Positions 9,153-18,305 of a DNA stretch of 64,000 nucleotides are shown here, piece after piece. The position numbers and the translations under genes are program-made. The notes beneath the pieces were generated by a model. That model ran no database searches. It was not told where the DNA came from and saw only the letters and a list, made by a program, of their open reading frames with translations. The DNA comes from Methylobacterium sp. WSM2598 (lineage in GTDB: Bacteria; Pseudomonadota; Alphaproteobacteria; Rhizobiales; Beijerinckiaceae), in assembly GCF_000379105.1 (NCBI RefSeq), contig NZ_KB900609.1:129802-193801 (forward strand), written 5' to 3'. Numbering within the stretch: position 1 is the stretch's first letter; each line of letters begins with the position of its first letter.

Positions 9153-9722
9153 TCAATCCAGGAGCGCGACCGGGTCGCCCGGCCGGATGAGGCCGCCCCG
9201 CTCGATGCCGCAATTGAGGCCGGAGCGGTTGTAGAGCGGCAGGTAGACGGGCATGCCGAGCAATTCCTCCAGGTACTTGCACGGGAAGTTGAGCCGACCC
9301 CCGCACAGGATCACCTCGCCGACCCGGAAGCGCCGGCCGACCAGGTGGTTGAGCGGCACGCCGACGACCGTGAGATTGCGCCGGTGGTCGCCCGGCGCGA
9401 GGCGGAGGGGCCCGCCCTGAAGCGGCGGGTCGTTGCGTGCGAGGGCGTCGAGGGCCTCCTGCTCGATCAGGGTGACCTCGCGCACGTCGGGCTTGGCCGA
9501 GTAGGTGCCGGTGCCGGCGAAGTAGCGGTCGCCCTCGATGCCGCGGCCGGCCACGCAGAGGGCCTCGGCGCGCTCCTCCATCTCGTAGCTCGCGGCCGGG
9601 GCGACGTGGATGTGGAGCAGGCGGCCGCTCCACCCGGTCGCGCCGCCCGGGACCTCCGCGGCGGCGGCGCCGGCCGGGTGCGCGAGGGCCGGGATCATGC
9701 GAGGCGCGGGCATCTCGGTCAT
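9153..9722 (-). CDS. MOSC domain protein
   Basis: A 189-residue protein with a MOSC (molybdenum cofactor sulfurase C-terminal) domain, a beta-barrel family that handles sulfur or sulfur-ligated molybdenum cofactor. Diagnostic pieces are GRGIEGDRYF (about residues 59-68), the Cys in NFPCKYLEELLG, and the closing RGGLIRPGDPV. It is encoded four bases upstream of the ferredoxin reductase. In some bacteria a MOSC domain and such a reductase are fused, so the pair may form one N-oxide or hydroxylamine-type reductase. The substrate is not known. Confidence 0.85.
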   Translation of the reverse strand: MTEMPAPRMIPALAHPAGAAAAEVPGGATGWSGRLLHIHVAPAASYEMEERAEALCVAGRGIEGDRYFAGTGTYSAKPDVREVTLIEQEALDALARNDPPLQGGPLRLAPGDHRRNLTVVGVPLNHLVGRRFRVGEVILCGGRLNFPCKYLEELLGMPVYLPLYNRSGLNCGIERGGLIRPGDPVALLD

Positions 9723-9756
9723 GCGGGTTCGTCTCCGGACGGGGGCGGGCCGTCGC

Positions 9757-11085
9757 TCAGTCGATCGGGCGGCGGGCCGTCTCCGGGGCGATCAGGGCCG
9801 CCGCGAGCGTCACGCTGGCGAGGACGACGAGGTAGACCGAGATCGGCCAGGTCGCGCCGCCGCTCCCGCCCAGCAGGGCCGCGCAGATCAGCGGCGTGAA
9901 GCCGCCGCTCAGGGCTGCCCCGACCTGGAAGCCCAGGGAGGCCCCGCTGTAGCGCAGGCGCGCGTCGAAGAGCTCCGACATCCAGGCCGCCCCGGTGCCG
10001 AACATGATGCCCTGGCCGAAGCTCACGGCCACCGCCACCGTCAGGCTGATGACCAGCGGGTCGCGGCTGCCGAGGAGCCAGAACAGCGGGAACGCGAAGG
10101 CGATGGAGAACAGGCAGGCCGCGACGAACAGGCTCCTTCGCCCGTAGCGGTCCGAGAGCCAGCCGAAGGCTGGCAGGGTGAACAGCTCGATGATGGCCGC
10201 CACCAGGATCCCGTTCAGGATGACGCTGCGCGGCAGGCCGAGCTGGCCGGTGACGTAGGCGATGCCGAACACCGTGACGACGCTGACATAGGCGATCTCC
10301 GAGAGCTTGAGCCCGACCGCCGTCGCGAAGGTGCGCGGATGCGCGGTCAGGATCTCCAGGACGGGCAGGCGGGCGACCGCGTCCCGGCTCTTGATCCGCC
10401 GGAAGGAGGGCGTCTCGTGCAGGCGCAGGCGGATGAACAACCCGACGACGATCAGCGGCAGGCTGCCCAGGAAGGGCAGGCGCCAGCCCCAGGCGAGGAA
10501 ATCCGCCTCCGGCATCAGGCCGGTCAGCGCGAAGGCGCCGGTCGAGGTGATGACGCCGAGCGGGTAGCCGAGCTGGACGATGCTTCCGAACAGGCCCCGC
10601 CGCTCGGCGGGCACGGTCTCCACCACCATCAGGACGGCGCCGCCCCATTCGCCGCCGATGCCGATCCCCTGCACGAGGCGCAGGGCCACGAGCATGACCG
10701 GGGCGAGGAGGCCCGCCTGCGCGTAGGTCGGCAGGCAGCCGATCAGGAAGGTGCCGAGGCCCATGATGATGATGGTGAGCGAGAGCATCGCCTTGCGGCC
10801 GAGCCGGTCGCCGAAATGCCCGAAGATGATCCCGCCGAGCGGTCGCGCCAGGAAGCCGACCGCGTAGGAGCCGAAGGCCGCCACCGTGCCGACCAGCGGG
10901 TCGAAGCTCGGGAAGAAAAGCTTGTTGAAGACGAGTGCGCTCGCGGTCCCGTAGATCAGGAAGTCGTACCACTCGACCGTGGTGCCGATCACGCTCGACC
11001 AGACGATCTGCCGGCGATCAGCCGACGGCACGGCCCCGGCCAGCTGAGGTGCCCCGGACTCGATCGGGAGTGCTGCATCGACCAT
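9757..11085 (-). CDS. MHS-family MFS transporter
   Basis: A 442-residue integral membrane protein of the metabolite:proton symporter branch of the major facilitator family (ShiA/ProP/KgtP relatives). It starts with the typical VEWYDFLIYGTASALVFNKLFFP-type first helix (cited in part), has the motif GHFGDRLGRKAM after helix 2, GIGIGGEWGGA in helix 4 and a repeat GWLSDRYGRRS in the second half. Twelve hydrophobic segments are expected. The ATG at 11085 is the only sensible start. It is divergent from an XRE-cupin regulator, which probably controls it; the likely substrate is an organic acid or osmolyte. Confidence 0.88.
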   Translation of the reverse strand: MVDAALPIESGAPQLAGAVPSADRRQIVWSSVIGTTVEWYDFLIYGTASALVFNKLFFPSFDPLVGTVAAFGSYAVGFLARPLGGIIFGHFGDRLGRKAMLSLTIIIMGLGTFLIGCLPTYAQAGLLAPVMLVALRLVQGIGIGGEWGGAVLMVVETVPAERRGLFGSIVQLGYPLGVITSTGAFALTGLMPEADFLAWGWRLPFLGSLPLIVVGLFIRLRLHETPSFRRIKSRDAVARLPVLEILTAHPRTFATAVGLKLSEIAYVSVVTVFGIAYVTGQLGLPRSVILNGILVAAIIELFTLPAFGWLSDRYGRRSLFVAACLFSIAFAFPLFWLLGSRDPLVISLTVAVAVSFGQGIMFGTGAAWMSELFDARLRYSGASLGFQVGAALSGGFTPLICAALLGGSGGATWPISVYLVVLASVTLAAALIAPETARRPID

Positions 11086-11117
11086 GGCCCAACCCCATCC
11101 ACTGCCTTGGAGGAATT

Positions 11118-11131
11118 TCCACCACAGTGGA
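11118..11131. promoter_or_regulatory. candidate operator between MFS and XRE-cupin genes
   Basis: An inverted repeat TCCAC-CACA-GTGGA (11118-11131) sits in the 144-base gap between the divergent transporter and regulator genes, about 33 bases upstream of the transporter start. This spacing and symmetry suit a helix-turn-helix dimer. Binding by the neighbouring regulator is inferred. Confidence 0.45.
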
Positions 11132-11229
11132 GGCAAGCGGCGTGCCACAGCCCCGGTTGACGGGCGCCTCCGGGCGGCGGAGGGGATTGCGCGTGCCGCG
11201 AGGCCGGCCGGACGGGAGGTGGGACGAGG

Positions 11230-11838
11230 ATGGGGCAGAACGAGACACCGCCCGAGGAGGCGGCCCCGGGCCCGACCCCGACCCAGGTCCACATCGCCGA
11301 GGAGATCCGACGCCGCAGGCGGGAGCTCGGCCTCTCCCTCGAGGCGCTGGCGGCCCGCTCCGGGGTGAGCCGCTCGATGATCTCCAAGATCGAGCGGGCC
11401 GAGGCGGTGCCCTCGACCGTCGTGCTCTCGCGCCTCGCCGAGGCGCTCGGGGTGACGGCGGCGCGCCTGATGGTGCCCGCGACGGAGCAGGAGGTGCTGC
11501 TGATCAAGGCGGCCCGCCAGCCCGTGCTGCGCGACGAGAGTTCGGGCCTCACGCGCCGCATCCTCTCGCCGGTCCTGCCGGGGCGCGGCATCGACTGGGT
11601 GCGCAACACCCTGCCGCCCGGGGCCCGGACCGGCGAGTTCGTGGCCCATCGCCGCGGCGTCTCGGAATACGTCCACGTGCTCGGCGGGCGGCTTCGCGTG
11701 ACGATCGGGGAGCGCACGGTCGAGATGGAGGCGGGGGACAGCCTCTACTTCGAGGCCGATGCCGGCCACGCCTTCGCCAACCCCGCCGCGGAGCCCTGCG
11801 ACTACCTCCTGGTCATCGATCCGTCGCGGGCCCGCTGA
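11230..11838 (+). CDS. XRE-family regulator with C-terminal cupin
   Basis: This 202-residue protein has an N-terminal helix-turn-helix (about residues 20-78; LGLSLEALAARSGVSRSMIS) and a C-terminal cupin sensor (about 120-195; HRRGVSEYVHVLGG and EAGDSLYFEADAGHAF). The family regulates amino acid, polyamine or organic-acid genes, with the cupin binding a small effector. It is transcribed away from the MHS transporter, a usual arrangement for local control. The start at 11230 has a GAGG ribosome site immediately upstream. Confidence 0.88.
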   Translation: MGQNETPPEEAAPGPTPTQVHIAEEIRRRRRELGLSLEALAARSGVSRSMISKIERAEAVPSTVVLSRLAEALGVTAARLMVPATEQEVLLIKAARQPVLRDESSGLTRRILSPVLPGRGIDWVRNTLPPGARTGEFVAHRRGVSEYVHVLGGRLRVTIGERTVEMEAGDSLYFEADAGHAFANPAAEPCDYLLVIDPSRAR

Positions 11839-11863
11839 GCCGAGCCCGGTCCCGAGACGACAA

Positions 11864-11896
11864 GGGCCGGAGCGGGCGCGCGGCCCGCTCCGGCCC
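11864..11896. terminator. hairpin between convergent regulator and tsf
   Basis: A 13-bp perfect stem (GGGCCGGAGCGGG at 11864-11876 with its complement at 11884-11896) with a 7-base loop lies between the ends of the XRE-cupin gene and tsf. On the minus strand it is followed by TTGTCGT, a weak U-tract, so it could end tsf transcription and perhaps act both ways. Confidence 0.55.
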
Positions 11897-11922
11897 GGAA
11901 CGATCCGGCGATGGGGAGGGCG

Positions 11923-12846
11923 TCAGCCCTTGACGGCGGCCGCGACCTCGCTGGCGAAGTCCGGGCCCTCCTCCTTCTCGATGCCCTCGCCGAGGGCGTA
12001 GCGCACGAAGGCGGCGAGCTTGACCGGGCCGCCGGCCTTGCCCTCGGCCTCCTTCAGCACCTGCGACACCGTCTTGGAGGTGTCGTGCACGAAGGGCTGG
12101 TCCAGGAGGGTGACCTCCTTGTAGTAGCTCTTCAGGCCGCTCTCGACGATCTTGGCCAGCACGTGATCGGGCTTGCCGGCGTTCTTCTCGCGCAGGATGG
12201 CGCTCTCGCGCTCCACCGTGGCCGGGTCGATGCCCGAGGCGTCGAGCGCCAGCGGGTTCGTGGCGGCGACGTGCATGGCGATCTGGCGGCCGAGCGTCGA
12301 CAGGAACTCGACGTTGCCGGCGGATTCGAGCGCGACCAGCACGCCGATCTTGCCGAGGCCCTCGCTCACCTGGCCGTGCACGTAGGTGGCGATCACGCCC
12401 TGCGACACGGCGAGCGTCGCCACGCGGCGCAGGGTCATGTTCTCGCCGATCGTGGCGATGAGTTCCTGCAGGCGGTCCTTGACCGTGGTCTGCGAGCCCG
12501 GGAAATGCGCGGCCTCCAGCGACTCGACATTGCCCTGGCTGTTGAGCGCGACCTTGGCGGCCTCGCGCACGAAGGCCTGGAAGCCGTCGTTGCGGGCGAC
12601 GAAATCGGTCTCGGAATTCACCTCGACGAGGGCGGCGTGACGGCCGGCCGATTCGACGGCCACCAGGCCCTCGGCGGCGACACGGCCGGCCTTCTTTGCG
12701 GCCTTGGCCAGACCCTTCTTGCGCAGCCAGTCGACCGCGGCCTCGATGTCGCCCGCCGTCTCGTTCAGGGCGGACTTGCAGTCCATCATGCCCGCGCCGG
12801 TCTTCTCGCGCAGGTCCTTGACCATCGCTGCCGTGATGTTGGCCAT
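11923..12846 (-). CDS. tsf: translation elongation factor Ts
   Basis: The 307-residue EF-Ts recycles EF-Tu by exchanging GDP for GTP. The start [21 protein letters not shown] and the hallmark [10 protein letters not shown] segment identify it firmly, and the length is normal for alphaproteobacteria. It follows rpsB on the same strand with a 113-base gap containing a strong hairpin. The ATG at 12846 is the family start; frame upstream is not conserved. Confidence 0.98.
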   Translation of the reverse strand: MANITAAMVKDLREKTGAGMMDCKSALNETAGDIEAAVDWLRKKGLAKAAKKAGRVAAEGLVAVESAGRHAALVEVNSETDFVARNDGFQAFVREAAKVALNSQGNVESLEAAHFPGSQTTVKDRLQELIATIGENMTLRRVATLAVSQGVIATYVHGQVSEGLGKIGVLVALESAGNVEFLSTLGRQIAMHVAATNPLALDASGIDPATVERESAILREKNAGKPDHVLAKIVESGLKSYYKEVTLLDQPFVHDTSKTVSQVLKEAEGKAGGPVKLAAFVRYALGEGIEKEEGPDFASEVAAAVKG

Positions 12847-12880
12847 CGGACGTGTCCTTTCCACTCAACCGGATAAAGGG

Positions 12881-12907
12881 AGCCCGGCGCTGATGCAGCG
12901 CCGGGCT
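12881..12907 (-). terminator. strong hairpin between rpsB and tsf
   Basis: A perfect 12-bp stem (AGCCCGGCGCTG at 12881-12892 and complement 12896-12907) with a 3-base loop sits in the rpsB-tsf gap. On the minus strand it is followed by CCCTTTATCC, a poor U-tract, so it may be a leaky terminator or a processing site that sets the tsf to rpsB ratio. Confidence 0.55.
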
Positions 12908-12959
12908 GATCTGTCGTCAACGCTGTGCCGGCGCGGCCAGGCGCCGAGGCGCCGGCCGC

Positions 12960-14009
12960 TCACGCGGCCGCGGCGGCCTCCACGAAGGCGCGGGCCTGGT
13001 TGATCCAGCCGTCGCGCGCGATGCGGCCGTTGAGCTTCAGCTCGGCATCGACCTTGGCCACGTCCTCGGGCGCCATCGCGGCGATCTGCCAGTAGTGGTA
13101 GATGCCGGCGTCGTTGAGCTTCTGGACGAGCTGCGGGCCGACGCCCGTGAGCTTGGTCAGGTCGTCGGGCGCGCCGCGCGGGGCGGCGAGCAGCTCGAAG
13201 GGCTCGCCCACGTAGGGCTCGCTGATGTCGACCTGCGCCACCTCCGGCTCGTTGAGGTTGGCCGGCAGTTCCTCGGCGACCGGCTCCTCCGAGGCACCGA
13301 TGTCGAGGCCGAGCGCGCCCTGGCCGCGGGAGATGCCGTCGATCGCCGCGCGGGCGATGAGGTCGCAGTAGAGCGCGATCGCGCGGCCCGCGTCGTCGTT
13401 GGCCGGGACCACGTAGGTGATGCCGTCCGGGTCGCAGTTGGTGTCGACGATGGCGGCGACCGGGATCCCGAGGCGCTTGGCCTCCTTGATCGCCAGCTGC
13501 TCCTTGTTGGTGTCGATCACGAACAGCAGGTCGGGCACGCCGCCCATGTCCTTGATGCCGCCGAGCGCCTTCTCGAGCTTGTCCTTCTCGCGGGACAGCA
13601 TCAGGCGCTCCTTCTTGGTGAGGCCCTGGCCGCCGCCGGCCAGGACCTCGTCGACCTTGCGCAGGCGCTGGATCGAGCCCGAGATGGTCTTCCAGTTGGT
13701 GAGCGTGCCGCCGAGCCAGCGGGAATTCACGAAGTACTGGGCCGAGCGGCGCGCGGAATCCGCCACCACGTCCGCGGCCTGGCGCTTGGTGCCGACGAAC
13801 AGCACCCGGCCGCCCTTGGCGACGGTGTCGCTCACCGCCTGCAGCGCCTGGTAGAGCGCCGGCACGGTCTGGGCGAGGTCGATGATGTGGATGTTGTTGC
13901 GGGTGCCGAAGATGAAGGGCTGCATCTTCGGGTTCCAGCGGTGCGACTGGTGGCCGAAATGGGCGCCGGCTTCGAGGAGCTGACGCATCGAGAAATCGGG
14001 AAGGGCCAT
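12960..14009 (-). CDS. rpsB: 30S ribosomal protein S2 with C-terminal extension
   Basis: Ribosomal protein S2, needed for assembly of the small subunit. The first 250 or so residues match S2 ([51 protein letters not shown]). The total of 349 residues exceeds the roughly 240 of E. coli. The extra C-terminal part has an acidic linker and a helix-hairpin-helix-like domain ([20 protein letters not shown], about 283-345), as seen in many alphaproteobacterial S2 proteins. The ATG at 14009 is the family start. It is followed by tsf. Confidence 0.98.
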   Translation of the reverse strand: MALPDFSMRQLLEAGAHFGHQSHRWNPKMQPFIFGTRNNIHIIDLAQTVPALYQALQAVSDTVAKGGRVLFVGTKRQAADVVADSARRSAQYFVNSRWLGGTLTNWKTISGSIQRLRKVDEVLAGGGQGLTKKERLMLSREKDKLEKALGGIKDMGGVPDLLFVIDTNKEQLAIKEAKRLGIPVAAIVDTNCDPDGITYVVPANDDAGRAIALYCDLIARAAIDGISRGQGALGLDIGASEEPVAEELPANLNEPEVAQVDISEPYVGEPFELLAAPRGAPDDLTKLTGVGPQLVQKLNDAGIYHYWQIAAMAPEDVAKVDAELKLNGRIARDGWINQARAFVEAAAAA

Positions 14010-14122
14010 GGGTCTCAATGCTCCGGTTCGATCCGCCGCGGAGGAAGCAGCCGGCCGAGTGCCGGCCACCGGAAACGCCTCATTCAGGCATGAGGCCGGC
14101 TCCGCGTGTGGGATGGCGGGCG

Positions 14123-14150
14123 CTTTATCGGATCGGGTTCCGAAAGGCAA
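14123..14150 (-). promoter_or_regulatory. possible sigma-70 promoter for rpsB
   Basis: On the minus strand TTGCCT (14150-14145) and ATAAAG (14128-14123) are separated by 16 bases, about 115 bases upstream of the rpsB start. The match is moderate and the location is right; no start site is known. Confidence 0.3.
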
Positions 14151-14306
14151 GGCGACCCCTTGATCCGGCCGGCCGGTCGCCCGAGCGTGGCCTCGGCCCC
14201 GAATCGGGGCCGCTCGCGCTCCGGCGCGCCGCCACGCCCGTCCCCGGCAAGGGGCCGCGGCCGCGCGGCACGGAGCCCGCGGCACGGAGCCAAGGAGGAT
14301 GCCTGC

Positions 14307-14942
14307 ATGAATGCGGACCGCGTCACGCTCTACCACTCGCTGAACACGCGCTCGTCGAGCGCCCTGCTGCTGCTGGAGGAGCTGGGCGCCCCCTACGACC
14401 TCCAGGTGCTCAACATGAAGGCGGGGGAGAACCGGCAGCCGGCCTACCTGGCGGTCAACCCGATGGGGAAGGTCCCGGCCATCCGCCATCGCGGCGCGCT
14501 GGTCACCGAGCAGGTCGCGGTGTTCCTGTACCTCGCCGACGCCTTCCCGGAGGCGGGCCTCGCCCCGGCGATCGGCGATCCCCTGCGGGGACCCTACCTG
14601 CGCTGGATGGTCTATTACGGCAGCAGCTTCGAGCCGGCGGTGGTCGACAAGGCGCGCGGGCTCGCCTCGGACGAGTCCGTCCGCGCGATGCTGCCCTACG
14701 GCAGCTACGAGGCCGCGCTCGCGGTGGTGAACGACCAGCTCCGCCAGGGGCCCTACCTCCTGGGCGAGCGCTTCACGGCCGCCGACATCCTCTGGGGGGC
14801 GGCGCTCACCTGGACGACGATGTTCGGATTCGTGCCCGAGACGCCGGAGATCGCCGCCTACGTGGCGCGCCACCAGGCGCGCCCGGCCGTGGCGCGGGTG
14901 CGCGAGAGGGACGCGGCCCTCGCCGCCGCGCAGGCCGCCTGA
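14307..14942 (+). CDS. glutathione S-transferase family protein
   Basis: A 211-residue GST-like protein: an N-terminal thioredoxin-fold domain ([45 protein letters not shown] with the expected Glu-Gln/Ser glutathione contact) and an all-helical C-terminal domain from about 85 ([14 protein letters not shown] contains the conserved N-capping segment). It probably conjugates or reduces an electrophile with glutathione in the cytoplasm. The ATG at 14307 has a strong AAGGAGG ribosome site eight bases upstream. It stands alone, convergent with the NarK-type transporter. Confidence 0.9.
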   Translation: MNADRVTLYHSLNTRSSSALLLLEELGAPYDLQVLNMKAGENRQPAYLAVNPMGKVPAIRHRGALVTEQVAVFLYLADAFPEAGLAPAIGDPLRGPYLRWMVYYGSSFEPAVVDKARGLASDESVRAMLPYGSYEAALAVVNDQLRQGPYLLGERFTAADILWGAALTWTTMFGFVPETPEIAAYVARHQARPAVARVRERDAALAAAQAA

Positions 14943-15005
14943 GCCCTCGCCCCGCCCGGCGCCGGGCCGCGCCCGGCGGGGTGGTCCCGCGCGCCGTCCC
15001 GGGCA

Positions 15006-16262
15006 TCAGGCGCGCTGGGCGCCCGCCGCCAGGACGCCGCCCTCCCGCGCGGGCTCGGCGCTCAGCACCTTGCCGCGCGGGCCGACCCAGCGTCCGACCC
15101 ACCGGCGCGACCACAGCGCCAGGCAGCCGAGCACCGCGGCCGCGAAGGCCGCGTAGAGGACGAAGCCGGCCGCGAAGCCGCCCGTGACCTGCTTCGACAG
15201 GCCCATGGCGTTCGGCAGGATCGCCCCGCCGAGGGCTCCGATCTCGCCGATCATCGAGCCCGCCACCGCGGTGTTGGTCGGCCAGCGCAGCGGCACGAGC
15301 TGGAACAGCGCTCCGTTCCCGGCCCCGAGCGCCGCGAAGCAGACCATGAACAGGATCGTGGTCGCCAGGAGCGGCGGCGAGGCGGTGAGGAGCAGGAACG
15401 AGCCGACCGCCGCGAGCAGCACCACGGTCAGCACCAGGATGCCGCCGATCCGGTCGGCGAAGTAGCCGCCCGCCACCCGGATGCCCGAGCCCATCAGCGC
15501 CGCCAGCATGGTCAGCCGGCCCGCCTCGACCTTGGTCACGGCGAACTGCTCGTAGAAGAAGGTCGGCAGGAAATTCGACAGCCCGATGAAGCCGCCGAAC
15601 GTAATCACGTAGATCAGGTTGAAGGCCCAGCCGTCCTTCTCGAACAGGCAGGCGACGTGCTCGCGAAAGCTCTGATGCTCGCGGTCCGGGGGCTCCTTGG
15701 CGAGGATCACCATGACGAGGAGCGGCACGGCCATGACCAGGCCGGCGAAGCCGTAGACCGCCTGCCAGCCATAGGCCTGGGCGAGCGGCGGGGCGAACAG
15801 CACCGCGAGCACCGTGCCCGAATTGCCCGCGCCCGCGATGCCCATGGCGAGGCCCTTGTGCTCCGGCGGGAACCAGCCCGAGCCGAGCGACAGCGCCACC
15901 CCGAAGGAGGCGCCCGCGATGCCGAGCAGCACGCCCATGGCGAGCACGTCGCCGTAGCTCGACACCGCGAAGAAGCCGTACGCCATCGCCAGGATGATCA
16001 GCGACATCTCGGTCAGCGCGGCGTTCTTGCGGCCGATATACTGGGCGAGGGCCCCGAGCGGGAAGCGCATGACGGCCCCCGCGAGGATCGGCAGGGAGAT
16101 CATGAAGCCGGTCTGGGCCGGGGTGAGCCTGAAGGCCTCGGTGATGAACGGGCCCATCGCGCCGTTCAGCACCCAGATCGCGAAGCAGAAATCGAAGTAG
16201 AGGAACGCGGCGAAGAGCGTCGGGGGGTGCCCCGACTTCATCACGGTCTTGAGATCGGCCAT
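15006..16262 (-). CDS. NarK-type nitrate/nitrite MFS transporter
   Basis: The 418-residue membrane protein belongs to the nitrate/nitrite porter group of the major facilitator family. Typical pieces are FLYFDFCFAIWVLNG in helix 1, RFPLGALAQYIGRKNA, GIAGASFGVALSLGSGWFPPEHKG and GIAGAGNSGTVLA, the last two being the nitrate-signature-like Gly-rich helices. The ATG at 16262 gives the family N-terminus. No nitrate reductase gene is adjacent. A nitrate/cyanate-type ABC system lies 8 kb away but is separately regulated. Confidence 0.88.
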   Translation of the reverse strand: MADLKTVMKSGHPPTLFAAFLYFDFCFAIWVLNGAMGPFITEAFRLTPAQTGFMISLPILAGAVMRFPLGALAQYIGRKNAALTEMSLIILAMAYGFFAVSSYGDVLAMGVLLGIAGASFGVALSLGSGWFPPEHKGLAMGIAGAGNSGTVLAVLFAPPLAQAYGWQAVYGFAGLVMAVPLLVMVILAKEPPDREHQSFREHVACLFEKDGWAFNLIYVITFGGFIGLSNFLPTFFYEQFAVTKVEAGRLTMLAALMGSGIRVAGGYFADRIGGILVLTVVLLAAVGSFLLLTASPPLLATTILFMVCFAALGAGNGALFQLVPLRWPTNTAVAGSMIGEIGALGGAILPNAMGLSKQVTGGFAAGFVLYAAFAAAVLGCLALWSRRWVGRWVGPRGKVLSAEPAREGGVLAAGAQRA

Positions 16263-16536
16263 GGATCGAGCCTCACGCGGAGCCCCCGCGGGGACGTCCG
16301 TGCGCTTCAGGGTGGGACGTGCGGACGCCCGGCGCGCATGGCCGTGTCCGTGATCCCGTCGATGCGGACGACCCTGTCCGTGGCTCGGGCGTCTTTGCCC
16401 GGTGGCGCCTTCGGCCAGCCTTCCTCGCCGCAAGCAGGAGTCGTGCCAGATCCTCCCCGGGGGCGCGGGCCCGCGCGCCGGGACCGCGGCGCAGGGCGTG
16501 GGCAGCGCTGCTGAAAGCGCGGGCAACCTGCCCGGA

Positions 16537-17214
16537 TCAGCCCGACAGGGCGGCCATGCGGGCGAAGGCCGCCGCGAAGCCCGAGAGCGGCACCGTGAAG
16601 GTCTCGGCCTCGCCGTTCTGCTTCGTGCCGGTCACGCGCAGGGCGACGGCGGTCCGCATGGCGTCGGTGGCGACGGTCGGGAAGCTGATCGGGGCAATGC
16701 AGCCGGCCGTCACGCAGGTGGTGAACGGGGCTCCCTTGCCCAGCGTCGCGTCGTCGAGCTTGAAGGTGATGCCCGGCTCGACCTGCAGCCCGAGCGGAAC
16801 CAGCACGACGCCCTCGCTGCGGCCGTTCTGCGGCTGGCGCAGCTCGATGCTGAAGCGCCGCCGCCCGGTCTGGGAATCGCCCTGGGCCTGCGAGACCTGG
16901 CAGGTCCGCGCCTCGCCCTCGCGGCTGCAGCTGACCGTCCAGTCCCCGTAGACCTCGCTCACCGCGCTCGCCCCCGGCGGCCAGCCGGCCGGCGCGGCGG
17001 ACGGGGCCGCCGCGGGGGCCGGGGCGGCGGGGGGCGGCGCGGGCCGGTGGGCCGGGGAGGGCCGGCGCGCGGGCTTCGCCGGGGCGTGAGCGGGAGCGGG
17101 GGCCGGGGCGGGCTCCGGAGCGGCCGGCGCCTCGCCCTCCTGGCCGAGCGCGCGGCCCGCGCCGAGCGCCAGGGCGAGGGTCAGGGCGAGACGGAACGGA
17201 CGGCAGGACGGCAT
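16537..17214 (-). CDS. IalB-family periplasmic protein
   Basis: A 225-residue protein of the invasion-associated locus B family, common in Rhizobiales. It starts with a signal peptide (hydrophobic residues about 6-22, cleavage near ALG-Q), then a long Pro/Ala-rich segment (about 30-80), then the IalB domain with VYGDWTVSCSREGEARTCQVSQ and the paired Cys around TTCVTAGCIAPI. Family members are exported and of uncertain function, named from a Bartonella erythrocyte-invasion locus; the name does not imply virulence here. It stands alone on the minus strand. Confidence 0.88.
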   Translation of the reverse strand: MPSCRPFRLALTLALALGAGRALGQEGEAPAAPEPAPAPAPAHAPAKPARRPSPAHRPAPPPAAPAPAAAPSAAPAGWPPGASAVSEVYGDWTVSCSREGEARTCQVSQAQGDSQTGRRRFSIELRQPQNGRSEGVVLVPLGLQVEPGITFKLDDATLGKGAPFTTCVTAGCIAPISFPTVATDAMRTAVALRVTGTKQNGEAETFTVPLSGFAAAFARMAALSG

Positions 17215-17470
17215 GGCGGCGGCACCCTCGGGAGATCGGCGCCCGGCCGGGCGCGACGGCCACCCTCTAGTGCGACCGGATCGGGAAGGGAAGGCGTCCC
17301 GGCGCTGCCGTATCCCATTGATAAATTTTGGAATTATACAAGCTACAGGGCGTTTCCGGTCGGCCTCGGCACCGACATCGCCGTCATCCTTCGGTAATCT
17401 TAGCGGAGGGTCGCGGCCGATGCTCTTCACCACACTATCGCCAAGGTTGAGCAGGGAGGAGGATTGCGTG

Positions 17471-18277
17471 GTGTCGATGCAGCTCGCGCGCCGGTTGACA
17501 TTGCGGCTGCATCGGCTGCGCGCGGCCCAGCCGGTCGTGGAGGCGATCCAGCGCCGCTCCGCCCGCTTCGGCGTGCAGGAAGTCGCGGATTTCGACGGGA
17601 ACCTGCGCATCGCCCTCGACCTCTGCGAGCAGGCGGCGAGCGACATCTTCTGGTGCGGCTATCACCGGCCCGGCGTGGTGCGCTGCCTCGACGGCCTGCT
17701 CGGGCCGGGCCAGGTCCTGTTCGACGTCGGCGCCCGGATCGGCGAGGTCACCCTGGTGGCGGCCAAGCGGGTCGGCCCATCCGGCGCCGTCTTCGCCTTC
17801 GAGGCCCAGGCCGCGCAGCAGCGCAAGCTCGCCGCCAACGTGGCGGCCAACCGCCTGAACCAGGTCCGCTACGTGCCCTGCGACGCCGGCGCCGCCCCGG
17901 GAACCCGCCCGGTCGAGGCCCGCGCCGGCCGCTTCTTCGGGGAGGCGCGCGCCGGGGCCGGGCCGCGGGGCGCCGCGACCCTGCGGGCGGAGGTCACCAC
18001 CATCGACGCGGTCGCCGGCCAGTACCGGCTGGAGCGCCTCGACGGGATCCGCCTCGGCGGCGAGGGACGGCCGCTGGCCGCCCTGCGCGGGGCCGCAAGC
18101 AGCCTCGCGCGCTTCGCGCCCTGGCTGGTCGTCGAGGGCGTCCCGGCGCAAGCCGACCTCGCCGCGCTGCTGCCCGGCTACCGCTTCCACCGCATCCGCT
18201 CGGACGGGGAGGTGGCGACCCTCGACGCGCCGGGCGCCGGGGAGGCCCTGCTCGGCCTGCCGGTCGCGCGCGCCTGA
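17471..18277 (+). CDS. FkbM-like methyltransferase, degenerate motif
   Basis: The 268-residue protein resembles FkbM-type SAM-dependent methyltransferases: QVLFDVGARIGEVTLVAAKR (glycine motif) and AVFAFEAQAAQQRKLAANV. The motif reads DVGARIGE and FEAQ where the family usually has DVGANIGE and FEP, so SAM binding may be altered. I chose the GTG at 17471, eight bases after a GGAGGAGG ribosome site; GTG at 17468 and ATG at 17477 are alternatives. The target is unknown; relatives often modify sugars. It is convergent with zwf. Confidence 0.65.
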   Translation: MSMQLARRLTLRLHRLRAAQPVVEAIQRRSARFGVQEVADFDGNLRIALDLCEQAASDIFWCGYHRPGVVRCLDGLLGPGQVLFDVGARIGEVTLVAAKRVGPSGAVFAFEAQAAQQRKLAANVAANRLNQVRYVPCDAGAAPGTRPVEARAGRFFGEARAGAGPRGAATLRAEVTTIDAVAGQYRLERLDGIRLGGEGRPLAALRGAASSLARFAPWLVVEGVPAQADLAALLPGYRFHRIRSDGEVATLDAPGAGEALLGLPVARA

Positions 18278-18305
18278 GGCGGGGCGCGCCCGGACGGGGA
18301 GGGGC

